Positions 56,957-64,000 of a stretch of DNA of 64,000 nucleotides are shown in pieces. The position numbers and the translations under genes were made by a program. The stretch is from Oxalobacter sp. GTDB lineage: Bacteria; Pseudomonadota; Gammaproteobacteria; Burkholderiales; Burkholderiaceae_D. Location: the NCBI GenBank assembly GCA_003605115.1, contig QZKY01000013.1, positions 1-64,000 on the forward strand. The letters are read 5' to 3'. Position 1 is the stretch's first letter. Each line of letters starts with the position of its first letter. The notes below the pieces were generated by a model. The model saw only the letters and a program-made list of their open reading frames with translations, searched no databases and was not told where the DNA came from.

Positions 56957-57912
56957 GGACGCTCCCCGACACGTTCGCAGACGCGCATGATCGCGGATCG
57001 TGCGCGCGGGTTGGAAGCCACTTCCTGCGCAGACGGCTTGCGCTTGGCAATCAATTTCACCTCCGGTTTCGGCAAATCTTTCGCACGAATCGGCAGACGA
57101 CGATCAGGCTGCGCGGCACGTGCCTTCGCCGCCATGAACTGCTTCACCATTCTGTCTTCGAGCGAATGAAAACTGATCACGACCAATCTTCCTTTCGGTG
57201 ACAAATGCCGGTATGCCGTCTCAAGTCCTATCTCCAGATCCTCGAGTTCTTGGTTGATGAAAATCCGTATAGCCTGAAAAGTACGGGTTGCTGGATCCTT
57301 ACCGTTTTCGCGGCTCTTAACTGCGCCAGAGACGATTTCGGCAAGCTGCCGTGTGCCTGAAATTGGCTTGACCGCCCGGCCAGCCACAATCGCCTTTGCA
57401 ATCTGAAAAGCAAACCGTTCTTCCCCATATTCGCGTATCACCTTTTCTATGTTTTGTTCGGTTTCTGTCGCCAGCCATGCCGCCGCTGACCTCCCTCTGG
57501 TGGTATCCATCCGCATATCCAAAGGCCCGTCTTGCCGGAAGCTGAATCCACGCTCGGCTTCATCCACTTGCGGTGACGAAATGCCCAAGTCCAGCAACAC
57601 GCCATCCAGTTGCGTGATGCCGCGCGCTGCCAGCGCGCTTTCCAGCGCAGCAAAACTGTCGTGTACGATTTCAAAACGCGTATCACCGATCCCGCGCGCA
57701 GCGGCGATGGCCTGCGTATCCTTGTCGAAAGCAATCAGGCGTCCCTGCTTGCCGAGTTTTTCCAGAATCTTGCGGCTGTGTCCGCCACGGCCGAAGGTAC
57801 CATCCACATAAGTGCCTTCGGCGCGATCACCCTCTATCGCGAGCGCTTCCACAGCTTCTTCCAGTAACACGGTGCGATGTATCGATTCCGACACCGCTGA
57901 ATTCGTCATCAT
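56953..57912 (-). CDS. rsmH: 16S rRNA (cytosine1402-N4)-methyltransferase
   Basis: 319 residues. [15 protein letters not shown] (N-terminus), [20 protein letters not shown] (SAM motif I), [60 protein letters not shown] and [20 protein letters not shown]. It methylates N4 of C1402 in the ribosomal P site. It starts 5 bp after mraZ. Confidence 0.96.
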   Translation of the reverse strand: MMTNSAVSESIHRTVLLEEAVEALAIEGDRAEGTYVDGTFGRGGHSRKILEKLGKQGRLIAFDKDTQAIAAARGIGDTRFEIVHDSFAALESALAARGITQLDGVLLDLGISSPQVDEAERGFSFRQDGPLDMRMDTTRGRSAAAWLATETEQNIEKVIREYGEERFAFQIAKAIVAGRAVKPISGTRQLAEIVSGAVKSRENGKDPATRTFQAIRIFINQELEDLEIGLETAYRHLSPKGRLVVISFHSLEDRMVKQFMAAKARAAQPDRRLPIRAKDLPKPEVKLIAKRKPSAQEVASNPRARSAIMRVCERVGERP

Positions 57913-57917
57913 CGCCC

Positions 57918-58352
57918 TTAAAACGAAAAATCGCGCAGGGCGTCCGGCATGCCCGCAGCAATCGTCGCGGCTTCGCTCTCGTTGTGCTTGGCCTCATCCC
58001 AAATTTCGAAGTGACTGCCCATGCCGAGCATCATCACGTCGCGCGTCAAACCTGCGGCTTGACGCAATTCGGGTGCAATCAAAATACGGCCGGCAGAATC
58101 GAGTTCCACATCCATGGCGCTGCCAAGGAAAATGCGCTGCCAGGCGCGTGCGGCAATCGGCCATGCCGCAATTTCTTCGCGCAGTTTTTCCCAGACAGGG
58201 CGCGGGAAAAGTAAGAGGCAACCATCTGGATGCTTGGTCAGGGTCACACGGCCTTCGCACTGCAGCATCAAGGCGTCACGATGCCGAGCCGGTACGGATA
58301 ACCGCCCCTTCGCATCGAGATTGATTGCAGATGGTCCTTGAAACACGGACAA
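57918..58352 (-). CDS. mraZ: Transcriptional regulator MraZ
   Basis: 144 residues with two SpoVT/AbrB-like DNA-binding repeats: [20 protein letters not shown] at the N-terminus and [20 protein letters not shown] in the second half. It is the first gene of the dcw cluster. MraZ of E. coli and Mycoplasma binds GTG-containing repeats upstream of its own gene. Such boxes are present here, so it probably autoregulates the operon. Confidence 0.96.
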   Translation of the reverse strand: MSVFQGPSAINLDAKGRLSVPARHRDALMLQCEGRVTLTKHPDGCLLLFPRPVWEKLREEIAAWPIAARAWQRIFLGSAMDVELDSAGRILIAPELRQAAGLTRDVMMLGMGSHFEIWDEAKHNESEAATIAAGMPDALRDFSF

Positions 58353-58404
58353 TTCTCCTTAACCCAGATTCATTCTGAACACTGCGCCAAATGCAGGCGC
58401 GGCA

Positions 58405-58444
58405 CCCACAAAATTTCCCACAAAAAAACACTTTTTCACACTTT
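58405..58444 (-). promoter_or_regulatory. MraZ-box array in the mraZ leader
   Basis: Minus-strand boxes AAAGTGT (58438-58444), AAAGTGT (58428-58434), TTTGTGGG (58417-58424) and TTTTGTGGG (58405-58413). The GTG of the first three recurs at exact 10-bp steps, the fourth at 12 bp. AAAGTG and TGGG repeats are the recognition elements described for MraZ in Mycoplasma and E. coli. They begin just downstream of the -10 element, where bound protein would block the initiating polymerase. Confidence 0.8.
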
Positions 58445-58449
58445 CGGCC

Positions 58450-58478
58450 ACTTTAGAGTAAGCCATAGGGGCGGTCAA
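58450..58478 (-). promoter_or_regulatory. Sigma70-type promoter of the dcw operon
   Basis: Minus-strand -35 TTGACC (58473-58478) and -10 TAAAGT (58450-58455) are separated by exactly 17 bp. The predicted start point is near 58443, inside the first MraZ box, giving a leader of about 90 nt before mraZ. Confidence 0.8.
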
Positions 58479-58814
58479 GCGATTTCCGTCGTAAAACACG
58501 ATTTTTATCAATGAAGTCAACAACTTAGCGCAGACCCTTGATGCGCATTCTGAGCGCGTTTCCCTCAATAAATTATGGACTTACAGTGCATACTGAATGT
58601 GGAGTCTTAGCTCTGCGCGTGTGAGCGCCTGCAAAAAAAATGGGAATGTGCGCAGGTATCCGTGCCTTGAAGAAAAACAACAAGCCGTGATCAGATCGGT
58701 GTGAAGCCCAAATCACCATGCTTCTCATCAAACCCCCATGCTTTTCATCAAAAATCATTTTTCCCTGCGTGGTATCAAGAAAGCAGCCCGCCCTTAAAAA
58801 CGCGAGGGGACTCC
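58479..58814. other. Intergenic region between the dcw promoter and the TpsA gene
   Basis: 336 bp without a gene. It contains a pair of 17-bp direct repeats (58716-58732 and 58736-58752) described separately. No clear promoter for the exoprotein gene can be named. GAGGGG precedes the downstream ATG by five bases. Confidence 0.45.
58716..58752 (+). repeat. Two 17-bp direct repeats with 20-bp period upstream of tpsA
   Basis: CCATGCTTCTCATCAAA (58716-58732) and CCATGCTTTTCATCAAA (58736-58752) differ at one base and recur at 20 bp, about two helical turns. They lie about 65-100 bp before the exoprotein start, so they may be operator sites for a dimeric regulator. This is inferred from phasing only. 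Confidence 0.55.
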
Positions 58815-61800
58815 ATGAAATCACGCGACCTGAATCACGCTTATCGATTGGTCTGGAGCGATGTTCACCGGATGCTCCTCTCCGTGGCTGAACGGGCGCG
58901 AACCCGAAAAAAACGCAGCGGCGCGCTGCTGCTGTCAGCCGCCTTGCTTGCAAATCTGGCGCAAGCGCAGCAATTGCCCACAGGCGGACAAATCGTCGCG
59001 GGGCAGGGCAATATCGCGAGCGCGGGCAGCACGATGACGGTGACGCAAAATACGGCCAACATGGCCGTCAACTGGCAAAGCTTTTCCATCGCTCAGGGCA
59101 ACACGGTCAACTTCGTGCAACCCTCCGCCTCAGCCGTAGCACTCAACCGCGTGCTGGGCTCCGACATTTCCGTGATCCAGGGCGCGCTGAAGGCCAATGG
59201 CAAAATCTTCCTGATTAACCCCAACGGCGTACTCTTCACCCCCACCGCGCAAGTGAATGTGGGCAGCCTCGTCGCATCGACCCTGAATCTCTACAACGCT
59301 GATTTCATGGCGGGCAATTACCGTTTTGAAGGCGCTTCCAGCAACGCCATCACCAACCAAGGCAACATCACGACTGCCAACGGGGGCACCGTCGCGCTGA
59401 TCGCTGCGCGGATCGTCAACACCGGGAAAATTACCGCGCCGCAGGGCAAGATCCTGATGGCAGCAGGCAGCCAGGTGACGCTGGATCTGGGCGGCCCCGT
59501 CAAGATTCAGATCGAAGAAGGCGCACTCAACGCCGTGATCGAGCAAGGCGGCGGCGTGCGCGCCGATGGCGGCCTCGTGTATCTCACGGCCAAGGCGGCA
59601 GGCGAGCTCGCCACCGCCGTCATCAACCATACCGGGATTACCGAAGCCAGCTCGCTCACGGAAAAAGGCGGCATGATCGTGCTGGAAGGCGACAGGATTC
59701 AACTTGCTGATACAAGCCGCATCGCGGCAACCGGCACCACCGGCGGCGGCGAGGTCTATGTCGGCGGCGGCTGGCAAGGCAGCGGCGATCTCCGTCAAGC
59801 CACCACCGTCACCCTGGCGCAGGGCGCAAGCATCGATGTCTCGGCCACGCAAACCGGTAATGGCGGGACGGCCGTGCTGTGGTCCGACATTCACAACACA
59901 CGCTCGCAAACCCGCGCCCACGGTACGATCTGGGCGAAGGGCGGCGCGGAAAGCGGAAATGGCGGTCGCATCGAAACCTCGGGACATTGGCTCAACGTCT
60001 CAGGACTGCAAACCGCCACCACGGCACCCCAAGGACATGCCGGGTTGTGGTTGCTTGATCCCTTTAACATCACCATCTCCAACGGCACCAGCGGCACCCC
60101 GTTTGCCGACACCCCTGGAGACGACACTTACACCTCTGCCACAACCAGCAGCATCCTCGCCAGTGACATTGCCGCCGCACTGGGCAATGGCAACGTCACC
60201 ATCCGGACCGGCGGCACAACTGGCGATCTGGAAGGTAACGGCAACATTACCGTCGCCTCGAGCATCGCCAAAACGACCGGCGGCGAGACCACGCTCACGC
60301 TCAAGGCGCACGGCAACATCATTATGGAAGGGGGCGCCGGCATCACCTCCAGCAGCGACAAGCTGAACACCATCCTGTGGGCAGACAGCGATGGCCTCGG
60401 CCAAGGTGGCGTGATGCTCAGAAACGGCAGCACGATCAACACCAACGGCGGCCATCTCTGGATCGGGGGCGGCAACGGTTCGGTTGCCTGGAATGGCCTG
60501 ACTGTCGGCAACGGCTATGCCAGAGGCAACTATTTCGGACTGGGCAGCAACGCGCTCGACTACACAGGAATACTGCTGGGCACCACAGGAGGAAGCGGCA
60601 TTTCCCTGTTGTCCCAAGGTGGGGATATCGCCTTGTATGGCGAAAACAGCTCCAATGCGAACAATCATAAACGCGGGATCTTCATTGTCACCGGCCTGAC
60701 CATGAATAGCGGCACAGGAAAAATCGGACTGTATGGCAAAAACTCCAGCAGCATCACGACAGCGGATGCCTTGTATAAAAACGCCATCGAGATAGGCAAT
60801 GGCACGGCGGCAAGCACGACCATCACTTCCGCCAGCACAGCCGCCGATGCCATCACCATTCAGGGGGATGCCAGCACAGCCGACACCCAAAACCCGCAAG
60901 GCATTCAGGGCGTGCAAATTTATGGCGGCACCGTCATCAGCGCAACGGCAGGTGGGGGCATCAGCATCACCGGGAAAACCAATGCTGCCAGCACCGCATC
61001 GGATCGTTCCGATGTAACGCTGGGTTCGGTGTCGATCCTTTCCAACGGCGGCGCGATCATCGTGACGGGGCAGAGCGCGCAAGGCATCCGGTTCGTGGGC
61101 GATGCCTATCTGGGTTACAAGGCAGGCACACTCATCACGGCATCGAGCAGCAACATTTCGCTGGTGTCCGACAAAGCCACGCTGTCTGGCACGGACAAAT
61201 TGCAAAGCAGCGGTGCACTCACCATCAAACCCTACACGGCCGACACCACCATCGGTCTCGGTGGCGGAGCGGGCACGCTACAGCTGGCTGCCAGCTATTT
61301 CAACACCAATTTCACCAACGGCTTTTCCAGCATCACGGTGGGCGATGCCACAGCGGGGGCGATCACCTTTGGCGGCACCACCACCTTCTGGGAAAACACG
61401 ACGCTGCGCAACAATGCCACACTCGCCATCAACGGCGCGGTCACGGCCAATGACAACATGACGCTGACAAGCAACGGTGCGATCTCCCAGACCGGCGCAC
61501 TCAGCGTCACCGGCACCACCACGATCACGGCGGGCGACGCCAACAATGTGACGCTCACCAACGTCGGCAACAGTTTCACTGGCGCAGTATCGGTCGTCTC
61601 CGGCAACAATGTTGCGATCATCGACAGCAACGCCCTGACGCTTGGCGCAGTCATCGTCAGCGGCACCGTTGACATCGCCACCCTCACTGGCAATCTCACT
61701 CTGACGGGCGCCGTCACGACGACCCATGCCAGCGCCAACGCCATCTCGCTCAATGCGAGCAAGAACAGCGCAGCGGGCACATCGACCGGCGGCAACCTTC

Positions 61801-62528
61801 TCATCAGCGGCGGTTCAGTCAACGTGGGGGCAGGCGGCACAGCACAACTGTATTCGGGAAGCCTGTCCGGCAGCACCGGTCTGGCCGCCCTGATCGGCTC
61901 TGGCACCGGCAACTTCCGCTACAACGCCGACGAAACCACGAACTTTTCTGTGGGCGACTGGACTGCACTGGGCGCAGGTCGGCACGCAATCTATCGTGAG
62001 CAGCCAAACCTCACCGTCACCGCCAACAATGCCACCAAAATTCATGATGGCGCAGCGTACAGCGGCGGCAATGGCGTGACACATAGCGGCTTGATTAACG
62101 GCGATACGGCGGCAGCGGCTCTTGGGGGAACCCTGACCTACGGCGGCACCAGTCAGGGCGCAATCACTGTTGGCACCTACGACATCACCCCCGGCGGGTA
62201 CACCAGCAAACTGGGTTACGCGCTGAGCTACGTGGATGGCAGGCTCACGATCACGGTAGCACCACCAACACGTAACGAACCGCAGGATGCCGCCATTCAG
62301 GCGGCTCAAGTGCTGCCTTCAATCAACACTCCCTTGAGGCAGCAGCCGTCCCAAGCTGGCGTTTCGGAGGGACTGGAATTTGTGGAGATCCCTCCCGGAA
62401 CCGATGGCGGGGTAATCCTCTCGAGCGTCTTGCCGCCTGAGGGACGCACGCAAACCCGCGTTGGAAACGTGCGGATATGGGTGGAGGAGGGCGGTATTCA
62501 TCTGCCAACCCGTGCCGAGCGCCAGTAA
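58815..62528 (+). CDS. Filamentous-haemagglutinin-like exoprotein of a two-partner secretion system (TpsA)
   Basis: 1237 residues from ATG 58815, chosen for GAGGGG upstream and for the extended signal peptide it begins: MKSRDLNHAYRLVWSDVHRM, then a basic stretch, a hydrophobic core (SGALLLSAALLANLAQA) and cleavage near residue 51. The TPS domain follows (about 52-300) with NPNG at 135-138 and the usual WQSFSIAQGNTVNF. The body is Gly/Thr/Ser/Ala/Asn-rich beta-helix repeats. An MBG/YDG domain lies at about 1060-1150 (LTVTANNATKIHDGAAYSGG). The tail is Pro/Gly-rich. It should be exported by Sec, then through the TpsB encoded next, and act as a surface adhesin. It is short for a filamentous haemagglutinin. 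Confidence 0.9.
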   Translation: MKSRDLNHAYRLVWSDVHRMLLSVAERARTRKKRSGALLLSAALLANLAQAQQLPTGGQIVAGQGNIASAGSTMTVTQNTANMAVNWQSFSIAQGNTVNFVQPSASAVALNRVLGSDISVIQGALKANGKIFLINPNGVLFTPTAQVNVGSLVASTLNLYNADFMAGNYRFEGASSNAITNQGNITTANGGTVALIAARIVNTGKITAPQGKILMAAGSQVTLDLGGPVKIQIEEGALNAVIEQGGGVRADGGLVYLTAKAAGELATAVINHTGITEASSLTEKGGMIVLEGDRIQLADTSRIAATGTTGGGEVYVGGGWQGSGDLRQATTVTLAQGASIDVSATQTGNGGTAVLWSDIHNTRSQTRAHGTIWAKGGAESGNGGRIETSGHWLNVSGLQTATTAPQGHAGLWLLDPFNITISNGTSGTPFADTPGDDTYTSATTSSILASDIAAALGNGNVTIRTGGTTGDLEGNGNITVASSIAKTTGGETTLTLKAHGNIIMEGGAGITSSSDKLNTILWADSDGLGQGGVMLRNGSTINTNGGHLWIGGGNGSVAWNGLTVGNGYARGNYFGLGSNALDYTGILLGTTGGSGISLLSQGGDIALYGENSSNANNHKRGIFIVTGLTMNSGTGKIGLYGKNSSSITTADALYKNAIEIGNGTAASTTITSASTAADAITIQGDASTADTQNPQGIQGVQIYGGTVISATAGGGISITGKTNAASTASDRSDVTLGSVSILSNGGAIIVTGQSAQGIRFVGDAYLGYKAGTLITASSSNISLVSDKATLSGTDKLQSSGALTIKPYTADTTIGLGGGAGTLQLAASYFNTNFTNGFSSITVGDATAGAITFGGTTTFWENTTLRNNATLAINGAVTANDNMTLTSNGAISQTGALSVTGTTTITAGDANNVTLTNVGNSFTGAVSVVSGNNVAIIDSNALTLGAVIVSGTVDIATLTGNLTLTGAVTTTHASANAISLNASKNSAAGTSTGGNLLISGGSVNVGAGGTAQLYSGSLSGSTGLAALIGSGTGNFRYNADETTNFSVGDWTALGAGRHAIYREQPNLTVTANNATKIHDGAAYSGGNGVTHSGLINGDTAAAALGGTLTYGGTSQGAITVGTYDITPGGYTSKLGYALSYVDGRLTITVAPPTRNEPQDAAIQAAQVLPSINTPLRQQPSQAGVSEGLEFVEIPPGTDGGVILSSVLPPEGRTQTRVGNVRIWVEEGGIHLPTRAERQ

Positions 62529-62560
62529 TTGACTGATCGAAACTAACACGGAGTCTCTCG

Positions 62561-64000
62561 ATGAAGTTCTTGAAAACCACGCTCGCGCTCAGTCTTGCCA
62601 GTGCCCTACCCGCACTGGCGCAGCAAGCCCCGGATGCCGGACGTGTTTTGCGGGAAACCCAAGCGTCTCCGCTCCTTGCGCCGCGCCCAAGCACCGGCAT
62701 TGCCATTCAAAAACCCGTGACCGAAGCGGTTCCCGCCGGCGGTGCCACCGTCACGCTCAAAGCCTTGCGCATCTCCGGCAATACACGCTTCACTGAAAAA
62801 GAATTGCTGCAAGTGATCGGGGCGGTAACGGGCAAATCTTTCGATGTGGCGGGTTTGCGCGCGATAACAGAAAAGATCACCCGGCATTACCACCTGAACG
62901 GCTATCCTTTCGCCCGCGCCTTCCTGCCCGCGCAAAATATCACCGATGGCACCGTGACATGCCAGATCGTGGAAGGCCGGTACGGCAGGGTGCAATCCAA
63001 GGGTGAAGCTGCCTTGAGCGAACGCGCGCAAGATTTTCTGGCGCCACTCCAACCTGGCGCAGTCATCACATCGGGCGCATTGGAACGCACCACGCTGATT
63101 CTCAAGGATCAACCCGGCATCCAGACCACCTCGCTGATTCGTCCGGGGCAAGCGCTGGGCACAGGCGATCTGGTCGTCAACGTCAGCCGCACGCCGCTGT
63201 TTCATGGCGACGTGGGCGCGGACAACTACGGCAACCGCTATACCGGCGCATTGCGTTTGCGCATAAACGCCCAGTTTGACAGCCCCTTCTTGTTCGGCGA
63301 TCAGATCACGGCGCGCGGTATTTACAGCGAGGAAGACCTCTGGCTGGGCAATCTCGGCTACAGCCTGCCGCTGGGGTCATCCGGTCTGCGAGCAAGCGTT
63401 TCATACGCCCACACTTACTATGAACTCGGCGAGGACTTCGCCAGTCTGGATGCGCACGGCACCGCCAAGGTCGCCAGCGCTGGCGTGTCCTATCCTTTGC
63501 TGCGTTCCCAGCAAACCAACCTGACGCTGGGCGCCACCTGGCAGCACAAGAAACTCAACGACCGACAAGACAGCACCAGTACCAACAATGACAAGTCCAG
63601 CCACAGCGCCGTCTTTGCGATGCCCTTCGATCACCGCGACGGTCTGGGTGGTGGTGGCCTCACTTATGGCAACCTTTCTTACACGCTAGGCTGGCTGAAA
63701 CTTGATTCGACGCTGGACGCAACAGATCGCAGCAGCCACACCGACACGCGCGGCGATTTCAGCAAATGGAATCTCGATCTCGCCCGACTGCAAGCGCTTC
63801 CGGCCGACTTCAATCTGTTGGGGCGACTCTCCTTGCAACGCGCCAATAAAAATTTGGACAGCTCGGAAGATTTCAGTCTGGGCGGCCCCAACGGTGTGCG
63901 CGGCTACCCTGTGGGTGAAGGCATCGGTGACGAGGGCTGGCTGGCGCAAATCGAACTGCGCTATCAATGGCAGCGCTTCGCCCCTTACCTTTTTCACGAT
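62561..64000 (+). CDS. TpsB outer-membrane transporter (ShlB/FhaC family), cut by the window edge
   Basis: 480 codons are visible with no stop, so the gene continues past 64000. A signal peptide MKFLKTTLALSLASALPALA is followed by POTRA repeats (VTLKALRISGNTRFTEKELL; LNGYPFARAFLPAQNITDGT; CQIVEGRYGRVQS) at about 65-215, then a beta-barrel. The VRGY signature (GGPNGVRGYPVGEG, near residue 445) that lies in the pore loop L6 is present. It should recognise the TPS domain of the protein encoded 32 bp upstream and carry it across the outer membrane. The ATG has GGAG eight bases upstream. Confidence 0.92.
   Translation, partial: MKFLKTTLALSLASALPALAQQAPDAGRVLRETQASPLLAPRPSTGIAIQKPVTEAVPAGGATVTLKALRISGNTRFTEKELLQVIGAVTGKSFDVAGLRAITEKITRHYHLNGYPFARAFLPAQNITDGTVTCQIVEGRYGRVQSKGEAALSERAQDFLAPLQPGAVITSGALERTTLILKDQPGIQTTSLIRPGQALGTGDLVVNVSRTPLFHGDVGADNYGNRYTGALRLRINAQFDSPFLFGDQITARGIYSEEDLWLGNLGYSLPLGSSGLRASVSYAHTYYELGEDFASLDAHGTAKVASAGVSYPLLRSQQTNLTLGATWQHKKLNDRQDSTSTNNDKSSHSAVFAMPFDHRDGLGGGGLTYGNLSYTLGWLKLDSTLDATDRSSHTDTRGDFSKWNLDLARLQALPADFNLLGRLSLQRANKNLDSSEDFSLGGPNGVRGYPVGEGIGDEGWLAQIELRYQWQRFAPYLFHD

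Noticed and set aside
60000-61205. 401-codon open frame antisense to the exoprotein
   Set aside because: Produced by the repetitive Gly/Thr/Ala coding of the plus strand; no domain.

Overview
The window is chromosomal DNA of a betaproteobacterium. I infer this from the complete division/cell-wall (dcw) cluster in proteobacterial order, from the neighbourhood ftsZ-lpxC-DUF721-M23 peptidase-secA-argJ-DUF815 ATPase, and from the mur, lpxC and fts proteins. Burkholderiales (Oxalobacteraceae-like) is my best guess; the genus cannot be read from the sequence. There are no tRNA or rRNA genes, no CRISPR array, and no complete transposase or prophage.

Layout. (1) Positions 1-6999 hold an MSHA-type IV pilus locus split around a 384-bp divergent region. 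The pilin genes mshB, mshA, mshC, mshD, mshO, mshP and the first codons of a probable mshQ run on the minus strand; the assembly ATPase mshE and platform protein mshG run on the plus strand. (2) 7053-15796, plus strand: the 4.5S SRP RNA, an RND efflux adaptor/pump pair, dnaX-ybaB-recR, and a secreted TPR protein. (3) 15857-21004: a UvrD-type helicase and a membrane diguanylate cyclase (minus), then a solitary adenine-type DNA methyltransferase (plus). (4) 21226-26330, minus: thiamine operon thiC-thiS-(thiS-like)-thiG-thiD-thiE under a TPP riboswitch. (5) 26533-32474, plus: valS, a rhomboid protease and a Yip1-domain membrane protein. (6) 32512-41056: a hydratase-family enzyme, a DUF815 ATPase, argJ, secA, an M23 peptidase and lpxC on minus, with a DUF721 gene on plus. 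(7) 41249-58478, minus: the dcw cluster mraZ-rsmH-ftsL-ftsI-murE-murF-mraY-murD-ftsW-murG-murC-ddl-ftsQ-ftsA-ftsZ, preceded by a sigma70-type promoter and an array of MraZ boxes. (8) 58815-64000, plus: a two-partner secretion pair, a filamentous-haemagglutinin-like exoprotein and its TpsB transporter, which runs off the right edge.

How the genes work together. The msh genes build a surface pilus whose ATPase carries a c-di-GMP-binding N-terminal domain. The thi genes make the thiazole and pyrimidine moieties of thiamine and join them. The dcw genes make lipid II and assemble the divisome, with MraZ probably controlling the operon through its own leader boxes. secA, lpxC and the M23 peptidase add export and envelope functions next door.

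Main unexplained structure. Five intergenic copies of a REP-like long palindrome (core arms GGGGTCAG...CTGACCCC) occur between 13259 and 29438, all in the same orientation. Two of them lie inside the thiamine operon. Their flanking arms differ between copies but stay complementary within a copy. Other points of interest are a second ThiS-like protein without the C-terminal Gly-Gly, a lysine inside the FtsZ tubulin signature, a probable leaderless lpxC mRNA, a strong hairpin directly behind mshA, and alternative pairings in the secA upstream region.
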